The position numbers and the translations under genes are program-made. Below are positions 52,661 to 63,329 of a stretch of 64,000 bases of DNA, piece by piece; within the stretch, counting starts at the first letter, position 1, and each line of letters starts with the position of its first letter. The DNA is from Candidatus Uhrbacteria bacterium. GTDB taxonomy: Bacteria; Patescibacteriota; Patescibacteriia; 2-12-FULL-60-25. The stretch spans positions 1 to 64,000 of the forward strand of contig JAUSEV010000013.1 of NCBI GenBank assembly GCA_030649995.1, written 5' to 3'. The notes beneath the pieces were generated by a model, which searched no databases, was not told the DNA's origin, and saw nothing but the letters and a program-made list of their open reading frames with translations.

Positions 52661-55600
52661 ATGAATGATTTGCTGCTAAACAGGAGGCATTTGATTTGTA
52701 TCGGCTTTGTTCTTGCAACAAGCGTGTTTCTTTTTGTTCCTATTTCAAACGTAAAAGCCGCCGCCTGCACGTTTGCGAGCGTGGGTACCAGCGATTTTAA
52801 TACCGCGGCAAATTGGAGTTGCGGCGTGGTTCCGGGAAATGGAGACGATGTGATCATTCCGACAGGCACCACAACAAATATGTCTGCCGGCCCGATCACT
52901 GTGAGTACGGTCACGACAACGGGTACGTTGAATGTTTTAACGCAAGGCTTGTTGGCAACTTCCACCATCACCATCAGTTCCGGAGGAAGGATCGATGTCG
53001 GCACAGGCGTTGTTACGAGCACGGGAAATTTTGTTAATAACGGCACGCTTACTACATCGGCACCGACAAATGGTCCCCCTGGAATCTTGGCGGTTGAAGG
53101 GGATCTGACCCATTCAGGTCTCGGTTACTTTACTACTTCTAGGCTAAAAACTCGCTTATCCGGCTCACTCAATCAAACCATTAGTGGTATCGCAAGCTTT
53201 AGCAGTTTAAACATGATCAAGAGCGCTGGTACGGCGACGCTCACCACAACCGGATCTACCATCACGATTAACAATGGAAACGACGAAGTCAATGGTGGCT
53301 TTTCTACGACCGGCGGCGGAACCTTGTCTCTGGGCGATAAAAATCTCACCATGACAAACCTCACACCGATCACGATCGGAGCCGGAACGGTTGTGACCTC
53401 AACCACAGGAAATTTTACTTTCAATTCCCCCGTGACTCTCTCCGGTTCTCTTGGTTCTAATTCAAGTACCATAAACTTCGCTGATTCTCTTTCTGTGACA
53501 AATGGAGGTGTTATAGAATTGGGAAATGGAAGCCTCCTTACACCTTCAGACACAACCGTGGACAATGGAAGCCGAGTGACCGTTGGCGCAGGGAGTTATA
53601 CCATCAGAGGTACCAATTCCGGGACCATAAGTTTTGGGAGCGCATCCGGAACCGTGGATACTGTTTCCAACTATGGAACAATAGCTTTTGGGAGCGGCCC
53701 GACACTGATGAAATTCACTATTTCCAATTATGGAACAATGTATTTGAGTTCAGCAACCACCACCGTTACCAGTTATTTTCAAACCTTTTCCACCTCCACA
53801 ACCTACGCTACTTCCTCAAGCGTGATTATGGTCAGCAATGCTAATTTTCGGATACAAGGATCTGCATTGGGAGCGGGAACCTTTGATCCGAGCAGTAGCA
53901 CGGTGCGAGTGATTGGATCAAGTAGCAGTTTATTGGGAGCGGGTCCTTACAACAATGTGATCATTGAGAAGACCGGTGGGACTTTGACGATCGGATCGGA
54001 TAGCGACAATATTCCCGTCACAATCAATGGAACTTTTGATATTACGAACAGTGCCGCACTTGCGAATGTGAGAGGAAATACTCTCACCGTTACCGGTACC
54101 ACAACAAACATCGGAACCGTCACTTCCACCACAGGAACGATGACCTTTAATGGCATTGTTACTTCTACCGGTTCCATCGGCAGTAATTCCGGTAAAACGA
54201 TCTTTGCCTCGACGTTTCAAAATAACGGTGTGTTCACGGTGGGTTCGGGTACGGCTACAACGAGCGCCGCGTTTATCAATGCAAGCACAACCAACGGAGG
54301 TTCCGGAACGCTCGCGATAGGGGATGCGTGGACGCATACGGGAACATTTAATCCGCAATCAGGCACGGTCAAGTTTTCCGGAACAAGCGCGCAAACCATT
54401 CCGGTCACGAGTTTGAACAATTTAGATGTTCGTACAACGGGAGGCGACGCATCTTTGAATGTCAATGCGACTTCCACGGGTACGACCAATGTGGTCTCCG
54501 GCAGCACTCTCGCCGTTGGCAATAATACCTATACGGCCGTCGGGCTTATCACGAATACAGGCACTCTCACGAGAGGGGCCACGGGCAAAATCGTTCACAC
54601 GGCAGAGGCGGCCCGCTTTAGCGACTCGAGTGGAAATCAACTCACATCCTATTCGATCCCGGGTTCCGTTTATTTTCATGTTCAGGATTCAAATCGTAAC
54701 TTGCTTGGAGGATCGGTTGAGACAATAGCGATTTCGCTCGCCACGGATCCAAATGCCGGTTCTGATGCGGAAACCGTCACACTTACCGAAACATCCGCGT
54801 CTTCCGGCATCTTTCGGAACACTTCGGCTTTGAGTATGGTGACCTCAAACGTAGCTTCTCTGGGAAACGCTCAACTGGAGCTCGTGGCCACCGGCTCCGC
54901 AACAGGCACCTATCTTGACGATCAAGATTCGGGAGATACCACTTCCACCACCGCGACGCTCACTTTTGTAGCCGCTTCCGTTCCTTCTTCCGGATGCGGA
55001 GGGGCATGCGATCCGTATATCTTAAAGATCACCCCTATCGTGACTCAATATCAGGAATATACGACTCCACAGGCGCCACCTGTCGAACCACCGCCGCCGT
55101 CTCCGTCCGTTCCCGCGTCTTTGCCGTCAACTCTGGCTCCAACACCCGTTCCCATTCCCACCATTCTTCCGTCAGAGGCTTCCATTATTTCCACCACTCA
55201 CTCATTGAGCGGGAAGTTAATCAAACTCGCAGATGATGGAAATCTTGCTACGCAAAATGATTCCACCGTGTTTTTTATCGCGATGAATGGCGCTCGCTAT
55301 GCGTTTTCAAATGAACAATCCTACTTTTCTTGGTATAAAAATTTCGAACCCGTGGAAATTGTATCTTCCAACGCGCTCACCGCCCTTCCTTTGGGGAATC
55401 GAGTCACCTACAAGCCAGGAGTTCGCATGGTTAAATTTCGTTCCAATCAAAAAGTTTATGCCGTGGAAAAAGGTGGAATCCTGCGTTGGATCGCGAGCGA
55501 AAACATCGCCGCTCAATTATACGGTTCTCGTTGGAATGACCTGATTGACGACATCGCGGACGCGTTCTCCTCGGATTATGCATTTGGAATGGATATTCTC

Positions 55601-55669
55601 CGCGCAGAAGATTACGATGTGGCGCAAGCCGTGAAATCCGTAACCACGTTTGGGGATACGTTAAAATGA
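52661..55669 (+). CDS. Large beta-repeat surface protein
   Basis: A 1002-aa exported protein. A signal peptide spans about 1-29 (ending near VKAA). Residues about 30-620 are Thr/Ser/Gly-rich with repeated short beta units (TTTGTLNVLTQGLLATSTIT, NNGTLTT, TSTTGNFTFN), as in right-handed beta-helix adhesins. After a sandwich domain (about 650-770) and a Pro-rich linker, the C-terminus (about 850-1000) holds VFFIAMNGARYAFSNEQSYF, KVYAVEKGGILRWIASENIA and AQLYGSRWNDLI. I associate that C-terminal pattern with Patescibacteria surface proteins but know no name for it. Likely cell-surface and adhesive. Confidence 0.8.
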   Translation: MNDLLLNRRHLICIGFVLATSVFLFVPISNVKAAACTFASVGTSDFNTAANWSCGVVPGNGDDVIIPTGTTTNMSAGPITVSTVTTTGTLNVLTQGLLATSTITISSGGRIDVGTGVVTSTGNFVNNGTLTTSAPTNGPPGILAVEGDLTHSGLGYFTTSRLKTRLSGSLNQTISGIASFSSLNMIKSAGTATLTTTGSTITINNGNDEVNGGFSTTGGGTLSLGDKNLTMTNLTPITIGAGTVVTSTTGNFTFNSPVTLSGSLGSNSSTINFADSLSVTNGGVIELGNGSLLTPSDTTVDNGSRVTVGAGSYTIRGTNSGTISFGSASGTVDTVSNYGTIAFGSGPTLMKFTISNYGTMYLSSATTTVTSYFQTFSTSTTYATSSSVIMVSNANFRIQGSALGAGTFDPSSSTVRVIGSSSSLLGAGPYNNVIIEKTGGTLTIGSDSDNIPVTINGTFDITNSAALANVRGNTLTVTGTTTNIGTVTSTTGTMTFNGIVTSTGSIGSNSGKTIFASTFQNNGVFTVGSGTATTSAAFINASTTNGGSGTLAIGDAWTHTGTFNPQSGTVKFSGTSAQTIPVTSLNNLDVRTTGGDASLNVNATSTGTTNVVSGSTLAVGNNTYTAVGLITNTGTLTRGATGKIVHTAEAARFSDSSGNQLTSYSIPGSVYFHVQDSNRNLLGGSVETIAISLATDPNAGSDAETVTLTETSASSGIFRNTSALSMVTSNVASLGNAQLELVATGSATGTYLDDQDSGDTTSTTATLTFVAASVPSSGCGGACDPYILKITPIVTQYQEYTTPQAPPVEPPPPSPSVPASLPSTLAPTPVPIPTILPSEASIISTTHSLSGKLIKLADDGNLATQNDSTVFFIAMNGARYAFSNEQSYFSWYKNFEPVEIVSSNALTALPLGNRVTYKPGVRMVKFRSNQKVYAVEKGGILRWIASENIAAQLYGSRWNDLIDDIADAFSSDYAFGMDILRAEDYDVAQAVKSVTTFGDTLK

Positions 55670-55680
55670 AATTCGGAACA

Positions 55681-55714
55681 AAAAAATCTCCCCGATAAAG
55701 GGGAGATTTTTTTT
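55681..55714. terminator. Bidirectional terminator between surface protein and csp
   Basis: AAAAAATCTCCCC, GATAAA loop, GGGGAGATTTTTTTT, usable in both directions for these convergent genes. Confidence 0.92.
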
Positions 55715-55725
55715 GCGCTTAAGTA

Positions 55726-55923
55726 TTAGGCGCGTTTGACGTTGACGGCGGCAGGACCTTTCTCGGACTGTTCGACATCGAACGTGACGGCATCGCCCTC
55801 ACGAAGTTCATCAAACATGACGCCAACCAACGACTTGCCGTGGAAGAAAAGATCTTTCTCCTGGCCTTCGGCACCGATAAAGCCGAAGCCTCGGTCGGTG
55901 AGTTTTTTGATAACACCATTCAT
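55726..55923 (-). CDS. Cold-shock-domain protein
   Basis: A 65-aa RNA/DNA-binding OB-fold protein starting MNGVIKKLTDRGFGFIGAEG. RNP1 is RGFGFI and RNP2 is DLFFHGKSL, and the end is GPAAVNVKRA. It acts as an RNA chaperone that melts structure. I begin at the Met matching the family; longer starts lack support. The 160 bases upstream contain AT-rich sequence with no gene. Confidence 0.95.
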   Translation of the reverse strand: MNGVIKKLTDRGFGFIGAEGQEKDLFFHGKSLVGVMFDELREGDAVTFDVEQSEKGPAAVNVKRA

Positions 55924-56073
55924 AGTTTTTATTCTATTCATGATAAAGAATCGCAGAGTTAAAATATATTTGTGAAAGTGACGACCTTTCAAAAATACGA
56001 CAATTCTATGGGCACAGTATGCCAGACTTTCACAAAAAAGTCAATAGGGCTCGTGGGGTTGGCTTATTGGCAT

Positions 56074-56103
56074 AAAAAAACGACATCTAAGAAGCGATGT
56101 CGT
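56074..56103 (-). terminator. Intrinsic terminator overlapping the 56087-56653 stop
   Basis: On the minus strand ACGACATC...GATGTCGT and seven T. The last codons of the gene form one arm. Confidence 0.9.
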
Positions 56104-56653
56104 TCCTGCGGAAGTCTCGAAGATGACCGGCGAGAGAGAGGCAGGCGAGGCAGATGGCTGCGGAGAAAACGTACGGTGCGGCGGCTTCAAAAAAGCTGTT
56201 GCGCGTGAGGACGAAGGCGAGGGCGAAGCTCTGCACCCATGTCTTCCACGCTCCCCAGATGTTGGAGTTGGTGGTCACGCCAAACCGTCTTTTCAAGGGA
56301 CGCATCAGCGTCAACACGAAGTCGAGTGCGGCAACGGTGATGCGGATATTGAGTGCCACTCGATCCCCACAGGCGAAGAACAGAACGCCAAGAACGAAGA
56401 TTTTGTCGGCGGTCGCGTCCAAGGTTGCCCCGGTTTGACTCACCTGTTTGCGCAGCCTCGCCAACGGACCATCGAACATATCGAACACGCTCGAGAGGAT
56501 CAACGCGCTCACGGCGATCGAAGGTTGGTCGCGCCAGTAAATGACGGGTACGACGAACGCCGCGCGTATGATCGAGAGATGGTTCGGATGAAGCCACCGC
56601 GGAAAGACCGTAACAACGGACCGTGCGACATGTTGATCAAAAAATTGCGCCAT
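56087..56653 (-). CDS. CDP-alcohol phosphatidyltransferase-family protein
   Basis: A 188-aa membrane protein with about five or six helices. The family signature is complete at about residues 58-83: D-x2-DG-x2-AR-x8-G-x3-D-x3-D within DMFDGPLARLRKQVSQTG followed by ATLDATADK. Such enzymes displace CMP from a CDP-alcohol to make phospholipids such as phosphatidylglycerolphosphate; the alcohol used here is unknown. GGAGG ribosome-binding site and own terminator, with GC-rich codons: one of the orphan single-gene units. It could supply a lipid head group that the cell otherwise imports. Confidence 0.85.
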   Translation of the reverse strand: MAQFFDQHVARSVVTVFPRWLHPNHLSIIRAAFVVPVIYWRDQPSIAVSALILSSVFDMFDGPLARLRKQVSQTGATLDATADKIFVLGVLFFACGDRVALNIRITVAALDFVLTLMRPLKRRFGVTTNSNIWGAWKTWVQSFALAFVLTRNSFFEAAAPYVFSAAICLACLSLAGHLRDFRRNDIAS

Positions 56654-56756
56654 GACCGTCCCTCCTTTTTCATGGGCTGTTGTTTGGTCAAGGTTTATAT
56701 CAAATCATTTTTGAGCGTGCTTAGCAAGGAAAAGAGAAAAATTTATATTCTCAATA

Positions 56757-56790
56757 TTAAAAACCACCCATTTTATGGGGTGGTTTTTGT
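56757..56790 (-). terminator. Terminator of the tRNA-Gly/tRNA-Thr transcript
   Basis: AACCACCC/GGGTGGTT stem with A and T runs on both sides, directly after the tRNA-Thr CCA end. Confidence 0.85.
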
Positions 56791-56791
56791 G

Positions 56792-56867
56792 TGGAGCCAG
56801 CTCCGGGATTTGAACCCGGGACCTCTGCTTTACGAAAGCATTGCTCTACCAACTGAGCTAAGCTGGC
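56792..56867 (-). tRNA. tRNA-Thr (CGT)
   Basis: A 76-base tRNA. Acceptor stem GCCAGCT/AGCTGGC, anticodon loop with CGT, T arm CCGGG-TTCAAAT-CCCGG, and an encoded CCA. Confidence 0.95.
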
Positions 56868-56870
56868 ACT

Positions 56871-56942
56871 AGCGGGTAGGGGGAATCGAACCCCCCTCTA
56901 GTGCTTGGGAAGCACTCATAATAGCCACTATACGATACCCGC
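56871..56942 (-). tRNA. tRNA-Gly (CCC)
   Basis: Acceptor stem GCGGGTA/TACCCGC, anticodon loop TTCCCAA, T arm GGGGG-TTCGATT-CCCCC. CCA is not encoded, unlike the tRNA-Thr four bases downstream. The two are surely one transcript. Confidence 0.95.
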
Positions 56943-56990
56943 GGTGCTCACATGATATGGATGGACGACGATTTAATCAAGGGTTCTTTT

Positions 56991-58097
56991 TTATTCTCCT
57001 TTGCCTCTTCGTTTGATCGCGACACTCTCCGCCAGGCCGATGCTGATAAAGGCTACCACCAAAGAGGACGCGGCAGCCGAGAGAAAAGGCATGGGGAGTC
57101 CGGTGATCGGCATGATGCCAAGATTCATGCCGCCGTTTACCGTAATATGAATAAGAAATCCCGCGCCGAGTCCGATCAAAAGGAGGGCGGCAAAATCCTC
57201 GCCCGATTCTTCCGCCAATCGAATAAAGCGATAGAGAATAAGCAGGAAAAGTCCCAAGACGATGGAAATTCCGATAAATCCAAGCTCCTCTCCAATGACC
57301 GCAAACATAAAATCCGTGGCGGCTGCCGGCAAAAATCGTAAGCGGGCTTGCGAGCCCTCGCCGATTCCTTTTCCAAACCAACCGCCGGAGCCGATCGCGA
57401 TATGCGCTTGAGCGGCGTTGTAACTGGCTCCTCGCGGATCGGATCCCGGATGAAGAAATGTCAAAATACGTTCCTGCTGATAGGGTTTGAGTCCCACTGA
57501 CCACACCAAGCCGCTTAACGCAAGAACCGCCAGAGGCAGAAAGAACCATGCGCGATGCGGCAAGCGGGCAAACAAACTCAACAGGACCCAGATTCCAACC
57601 AAAACCATGCCGGATCCAAAATCCGGTTGCAGGAAAACGAGAGCCGCGTACGCAAATGTGGCGCATCCGCTTAAACCGAATTCTCGCCAGCTCAAGCGGC
57701 CGTGACTTCGTCTGGCAAAAAGCGCGGCAAGATAAATCGTCAACGTGACTTTGGCTATTTCCACCGGTTGAAAGGAGAGGCTGCCCAGCCGGAACCATCC
57801 TTGAGTGTGACGAATGGTGTGGCCGAAAAAAAGAACGGTAGTCAGAAGCAACCCGCCGCCGAGATAGAGAAGAAAGCTATAAGCCTTCATCTGCCGATAA
57901 TCCAATGAAATAAGAACAACGATCGCCGTAAGCCCCAAGAGGGCTGCGACGAGTTGTTTGTAAAAGGGAAATAGATCGGCGGGTTCACGGGAAACGCCGA
58001 TCCCATAAATTTCCACCAGCCCAAGCGCCGCTAAAACGATTGCCGCCGTGACAAGGGTCCAGTCAAATCGTTCCAGCCGTTCAAGAAGATGTGGCAT
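56991..58097 (-). CDS. rodA: RodA/FtsW-type SEDS glycosyltransferase
   Basis: A 368-aa membrane protein with about ten helices that polymerises lipid II into glycan strands during elongation or division. SEDS markers are HTQGWFRLGSLSFQPVEIAK, LQPDFGSGMVLVGIWVLL, IAIGSGGWFGKGIGEGSQ, FLPAAATDFMFAVIGEELGF and GIMPITGLPMPFLS. The acidic catalytic residue (QPDFGS) is present. The lack of a long N-terminal extension and the short length fit RodA better than FtsW. A partner class B penicillin-binding protein is not in the window. Confidence 0.92.
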   Translation of the reverse strand: MPHLLERLERFDWTLVTAAIVLAALGLVEIYGIGVSREPADLFPFYKQLVAALLGLTAIVVLISLDYRQMKAYSFLLYLGGGLLLTTVLFFGHTIRHTQGWFRLGSLSFQPVEIAKVTLTIYLAALFARRSHGRLSWREFGLSGCATFAYAALVFLQPDFGSGMVLVGIWVLLSLFARLPHRAWFFLPLAVLALSGLVWSVGLKPYQQERILTFLHPGSDPRGASYNAAQAHIAIGSGGWFGKGIGEGSQARLRFLPAAATDFMFAVIGEELGFIGISIVLGLFLLILYRFIRLAEESGEDFAALLLIGLGAGFLIHITVNGGMNLGIMPITGLPMPFLSAAASSLVVAFISIGLAESVAIKRRGKGE

Positions 58098-58108
58098 GGG
58101 GAGGAATT

Positions 58109-58136
58109 AAGAAGCAAGAATCAAGAAGCAAGAAGC
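58109..58136. repeat. Heptamer array, AAGAAGC family
   Basis: AAGAAGC, AAGAATC, AAGAAGC, AAGAAGC in phase, between the RodA start and the next upstream gene's stop. The reverse complement GCTTCTT matches the array at 63285-63326. Confidence 0.85.
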
Positions 58137-58157
58137 GTCAAATAGAAGACTGTCGAT

Positions 58158-59036
58158 TCAGAAACGATTGCTTGGCAAATAGGCAGACGGATCTAAAACA
58201 TTTATACTCGCGCGTATTTCGGTTTTGGTGATGTCCGGAAGATTTTCAAACCAATGGACGGTGATCGGCCTTGATTCACCAGGTTTTATTTCTCGTTCCG
58301 TGATGGTTGTAACGGCCATGAGCGTGTCTCTGCGGTAGAGCAAGATCGTGAGATCAACGGCCCAAAATCCGTAGGCGCTCGCGTTTTTTAAGACAAAAGA
58401 TGTTTGCCCCACGCGATGGCTGTCCAGCGTCAAATCATTTTTATAGGCGATGGCATCAAAAGTGATCTGTGAGCGCTTGGCAAGAAACGAAGAATAATTA
58501 CGCTCGACTAATTCCGGTTTCAGACGATGCCACGCCATGTCGCTCACCTGGAATTGGCCGGAGCGACCCGCGCCCTTTCCTTTCCATCCCAGCTCGGTTA
58601 AATACCGCTGACTTTGCGGCAGGAGGTATCCGCGTCGAGCCGGCGTGGGTTCCCCGTCAACCATAAAGCGATAGGTAAAATCGACCCACCAGTTTGAGTT
58701 GGGGTTGGTGGCGAGGATTAAAAAATCCTGACGGTTTTCGGTTGATGAAAAAGCGAGAACCTCGCTGGTTTGGATGGATTGCGGCGCGGAACTTTGCAGG
58801 CCTTCCGGATTTAAACCGTGTTGAACGATGGTTTGCGTGATGCGCGATTCGCGCGGATAAGAGATAACGTAGGTATCCAATACAGACCACAAAATAAAAC
58901 TCCAAAAAACAATATTGAGAACGATAAGCGTTCCGTATCCCAAGCGATGCAACCCCGGTCGATGCCGCACCCACCAAGAAGCAAGTTTGAGTTCCTCCTC
59001 CGTCATTCCGCTGCCGATCTGATGATTGTTGGACAT
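58158..59036 (-). CDS. Membrane-anchored hypothetical protein
   Basis: A 292-aa protein with one helix (about 33-58, GYGTLIVLNIVFWSFILWSV) after a basic cytosolic start, and a large outer beta-rich domain (NPNSNWWVDFTYRFMVDGEP then ITEREIKPGESRPITVHWFE). The C-terminus looks like an Ig or FN3-type sandwich. No family name. It lies upstream of rodA on the same strand and may be co-transcribed, which would suggest a cell-wall link. Confidence 0.65.
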   Translation of the reverse strand: MSNNHQIGSGMTEEELKLASWWVRHRPGLHRLGYGTLIVLNIVFWSFILWSVLDTYVISYPRESRITQTIVQHGLNPEGLQSSAPQSIQTSEVLAFSSTENRQDFLILATNPNSNWWVDFTYRFMVDGEPTPARRGYLLPQSQRYLTELGWKGKGAGRSGQFQVSDMAWHRLKPELVERNYSSFLAKRSQITFDAIAYKNDLTLDSHRVGQTSFVLKNASAYGFWAVDLTILLYRRDTLMAVTTITEREIKPGESRPITVHWFENLPDITKTEIRASINVLDPSAYLPSNRF

Positions 59037-59060
59037 GGAGACAGTATAACAAAGTGTGGC

Positions 59061-59088
59061 GTAATGCGTAATGAGTAATGGGTAATGA
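59061..59088. repeat. Heptamer array, GTAATGG family
   Basis: GTAATGC, GTAATGA, GTAATGG, GTAATGA in phase, upstream of the 58158-59036 gene. Same family as the flippase array at 19334 read on the other strand. Confidence 0.87.
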
Positions 59089-59133
59089 GCTGTTTCGTAT
59101 TTTTGTAAAATTTCGTGCTTTCGTAAATTTTAT

Positions 59134-59168
59134 AAAAAAGACCCCGCGACGGTGTTCGTCAACGGGGC
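59134..59168 (-). terminator. Intrinsic terminator of the 59191-60012 gene
   Basis: On the minus strand GCCCCG, loop with an inner ACGA-type pairing, CGGGGTC, then six T. Confidence 0.88.
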
Positions 59169-59190
59169 GGAGGAATGATCAAGGAGCGTG

Positions 59191-60012
59191 TTACGGATGC
59201 GGGGTGGGGAGCGGATCTGCAAGCGGCGGATACACGCGACGGAGCGTGTCTAAGTGGACGAAGCCGCGACGTTCGGTTTTGGCCTCCCACACATGCTCGA
59301 TTTTATACGGCCAGAGCTCTTGTTCGCACGGGCTGAAGTTGAGATCGAATGATTCCGCGGAAACTCGGAATTCATCTTCATGCAACCACGGTGGATGTAT
59401 CCACCCTGCCATCCATTTGAACGGCGGATTTTCTCCGTTGTGCGAAAGGAGCGTGAACCGAATCTCGCAGCTGGAGTCGCGTGTGGCCATCTCTCCCGGC
59501 TTGAGGTTGGTTAGCCGATCGCTTGCCGGACAATCCACGCGGTCATCCGTTCCGGATGCCGTTTCTTCGAGAAAATTGAGGCAGTGACCGTTTCCTCGAT
59601 TCTCGCACACGACCGTCTTGCAAACCCACTTCCGCGCGGTCACCTCGTAGAAGCTCACGAAAGCCAGCTGCCTCCTGTGCTCATAGGTCCGGACAATCAT
59701 CGCGACCACAAGGATGACCGCCGAGCAGCTAAGAAAGATATAATACACGAGGGCAACTTTTCTGCAGGTGAATCTCCATGACCTCAACCGATCCCGCACG
59801 CGTCGGAGCCAAGGGACGTGTGGCTCCTTGGTCGGAGGCCACGGCTCGCGGTATCCAAGATCGTAATCCCTCTGCGGCGAAGTCGTGATCTTGAAGAAAC
59901 GTTCGGGAATGAACCACAGGATGAGGAGTGGGATGTGACCGACGAGGATCATTCCCACCAGGCCAGCGATCCCGCACAACCACCCTATCTGACGTAGAAA
60001 TTCCATTTCCAT
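59191..60012 (-). CDS. Membrane protein with Cys-rich outer domain, orphan gene
   Basis: A 273-aa protein with two membrane helices (about 10-38 and 88-112) separated by a basic, Pro/Trp-rich loop. An outer domain follows with six cysteines (KWVCKTVVCENRGNGHCLNF, DCPASD, SSCEIRF, FSPCEQEL), which may form disulfides. No family recognised. GGAG ribosome-binding site, own terminator and GC-rich codons place it with the single-gene units. Start at MEMEF; MEF two residues in is possible. Confidence 0.65.
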   Translation of the reverse strand: MEMEFLRQIGWLCGIAGLVGMILVGHIPLLILWFIPERFFKITTSPQRDYDLGYREPWPPTKEPHVPWLRRVRDRLRSWRFTCRKVALVYYIFLSCSAVILVVAMIVRTYEHRRQLAFVSFYEVTARKWVCKTVVCENRGNGHCLNFLEETASGTDDRVDCPASDRLTNLKPGEMATRDSSCEIRFTLLSHNGENPPFKWMAGWIHPPWLHEDEFRVSAESFDLNFSPCEQELWPYKIEHVWEAKTERRGFVHLDTLRRVYPPLADPLPTPHP

Positions 60013-60121
60013 GACGACTCCTTTCCCTTTGTTCTGTTTTTGAAGTCCGTTACTTTTTTACCCTCTATCAATCAAAAAGTCAAGCTTCTCAAGGTCAAGC
60101 TTTTGACCAATGAACTACCCT

Positions 60122-60276
60122 GCCGAAAGCGGACGGGGTATCGGGCTACCACCTCCCTCATTCCCTCCTTCGTAAGGAGGGATGTCAGATCCGATCAGAA
60201 CCTTCAGAACCCTCTCCTTACGAAGGAGAGGGCAGGGTGAGGTTCGGGAGACAGACGCCGCAAGCGGACGGGGTAT
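60122..60276. repeat. Composite palindromic repeat (family D) in a gene-free stretch
   Basis: The 333-base gap 60013-60346 holds no gene that I can support. It contains two outer direct copies of AAGCGGACGGGGTAT (60127 and 60262). Between them are two palindromes: CCCTCCTTCGTAAGGAGGG and CCCTCTCCTTACGAAGGAGA with GGG after it. The inner motif is shared with the in-frame insertion at 24373-24438. Confidence 0.8.
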
Positions 60277-60298
60277 TGAACCTGCTTTGGGGGTTGAT

Positions 60299-60328
60299 AA
60301 AAAAATCCGGTCGAGAGCATCGAACGGA
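60299..60328 (-). terminator. Intrinsic terminator of the 60347-60817 gene
   Basis: On the minus strand TCCG-T-TCGA, five-base loop, TCGA-C-CGGA, then seven T; one mismatch in the stem. Confidence 0.75.
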
Positions 60329-60346
60329 GTGATGAAGGAAGGGGAC

Positions 60347-60817
60347 TTACGGCGTGGCGGCCAAAAGTTTCGGATGGTGCAGGGCGACGTTCTTGGCCCA
60401 GTGCGGATGAGTACGCGCGTACTCGCGCACAAACTCGGCTGCGGTTGGGGAGCGACTCACCTCGCTCGCGAGTTGGTGGACTTTTCCCGGCAGATAGTTC
60501 CAAGCAGTGTAGGAATCGATGAAGTAGCCGGAGAAGCCGCCGAGAATGGTCGTGAGAAGGAGCGTGATCATCACGAAGAGTAATGCGCCGGAGCCGTCGG
60601 CGAATTCTTTACTTGCAGCCGACACGACACCAAGGACGATGAGGATGCCGGATAAGAATCCCGCGGAAACGCCAACAAAGAACATGGCGAAATTGAGGAG
60701 CAGCTCGATTTCGTGAGTCAGTCGGATCGTTGCGTGTATGGCGACGCGTTCCGTCTCGGGCAGGTCATCCATGAACACGGAAATTTCGTTGTTTTTATTC
60801 CGCAAGATTCTGGGCAT
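60347..60817 (-). CDS. Two-helix membrane protein, orphan gene
   Basis: A 156-aa protein with two long hydrophobic segments (about 40-66, LLLNFAMFFVGVSAGFLSGI; about 80-103, LLFVMITLLLTTILGGFSGY) and a soluble tail (VHQLASEVSRSPTAAEFVRE). Function unknown. GGAGGA ribosome-binding site six bases before ATG. It is divergent from gyrB with only 70 bases between the starts. One of the seven single-gene units. Confidence 0.65.
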   Translation of the reverse strand: MPRILRNKNNEISVFMDDLPETERVAIHATIRLTHEIELLLNFAMFFVGVSAGFLSGILIVLGVVSAASKEFADGSGALLFVMITLLLTTILGGFSGYFIDSYTAWNYLPGKVHQLASEVSRSPTAAEFVREYARTHPHWAKNVALHHPKLLAATP

Positions 60818-60871
60818 GGATCTTCCTCCTTGACCAAAAGGTCTGTTCTTGTGGGTGAAATTCCGTTATGA

Positions 60872-63227
<2,356 letters not shown>

Positions 63228-63231
<4 letters not shown>

Positions 63232-63256
63232 CGCTTTTCCGGAATTCCCGTATTCT
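63228..63256 (+). promoter_or_regulatory. Promoter of the rplY-like gene
   Basis: TTGACG (63228-63233), 17-base spacer, TATTCT (63251-63256). The leader after it is a heptamer array. Confidence 0.6.
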
Positions 63257-63284
63257 AACGACACTTTGATTCCAGTATTTCCCG

Positions 63285-63326
63285 CTTCATCATTCTTGAT
63301 TCTTTATTCCTGCTTCCTACTTCTTC
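63285..63326. repeat. Heptamer array in the rplY leader
   Basis: Six units in phase: CTTCATC, ATTCTTG, ATTCTTT, ATTCCTG, CTTCCTA, CTTCTTC. It ends three bases before the ATG, so it forms most of the 5' untranslated region. Confidence 0.87.
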
Positions 63327-63329
63327 CCC

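Noticed and set aside
56123-56872. 249-residue open frame antisense to the CDP-alcohol phosphotransferase
   Set aside because: The minus strand contains the complete family signature, and the plus frame runs across the terminator and into the tRNA-Thr gene.
56977-57798. 273-residue open frame overlapping rodA in another frame
   Set aside because: The RodA frame carries all SEDS motifs. The other frame is Arg/Ser/Gly-rich with no start signal.
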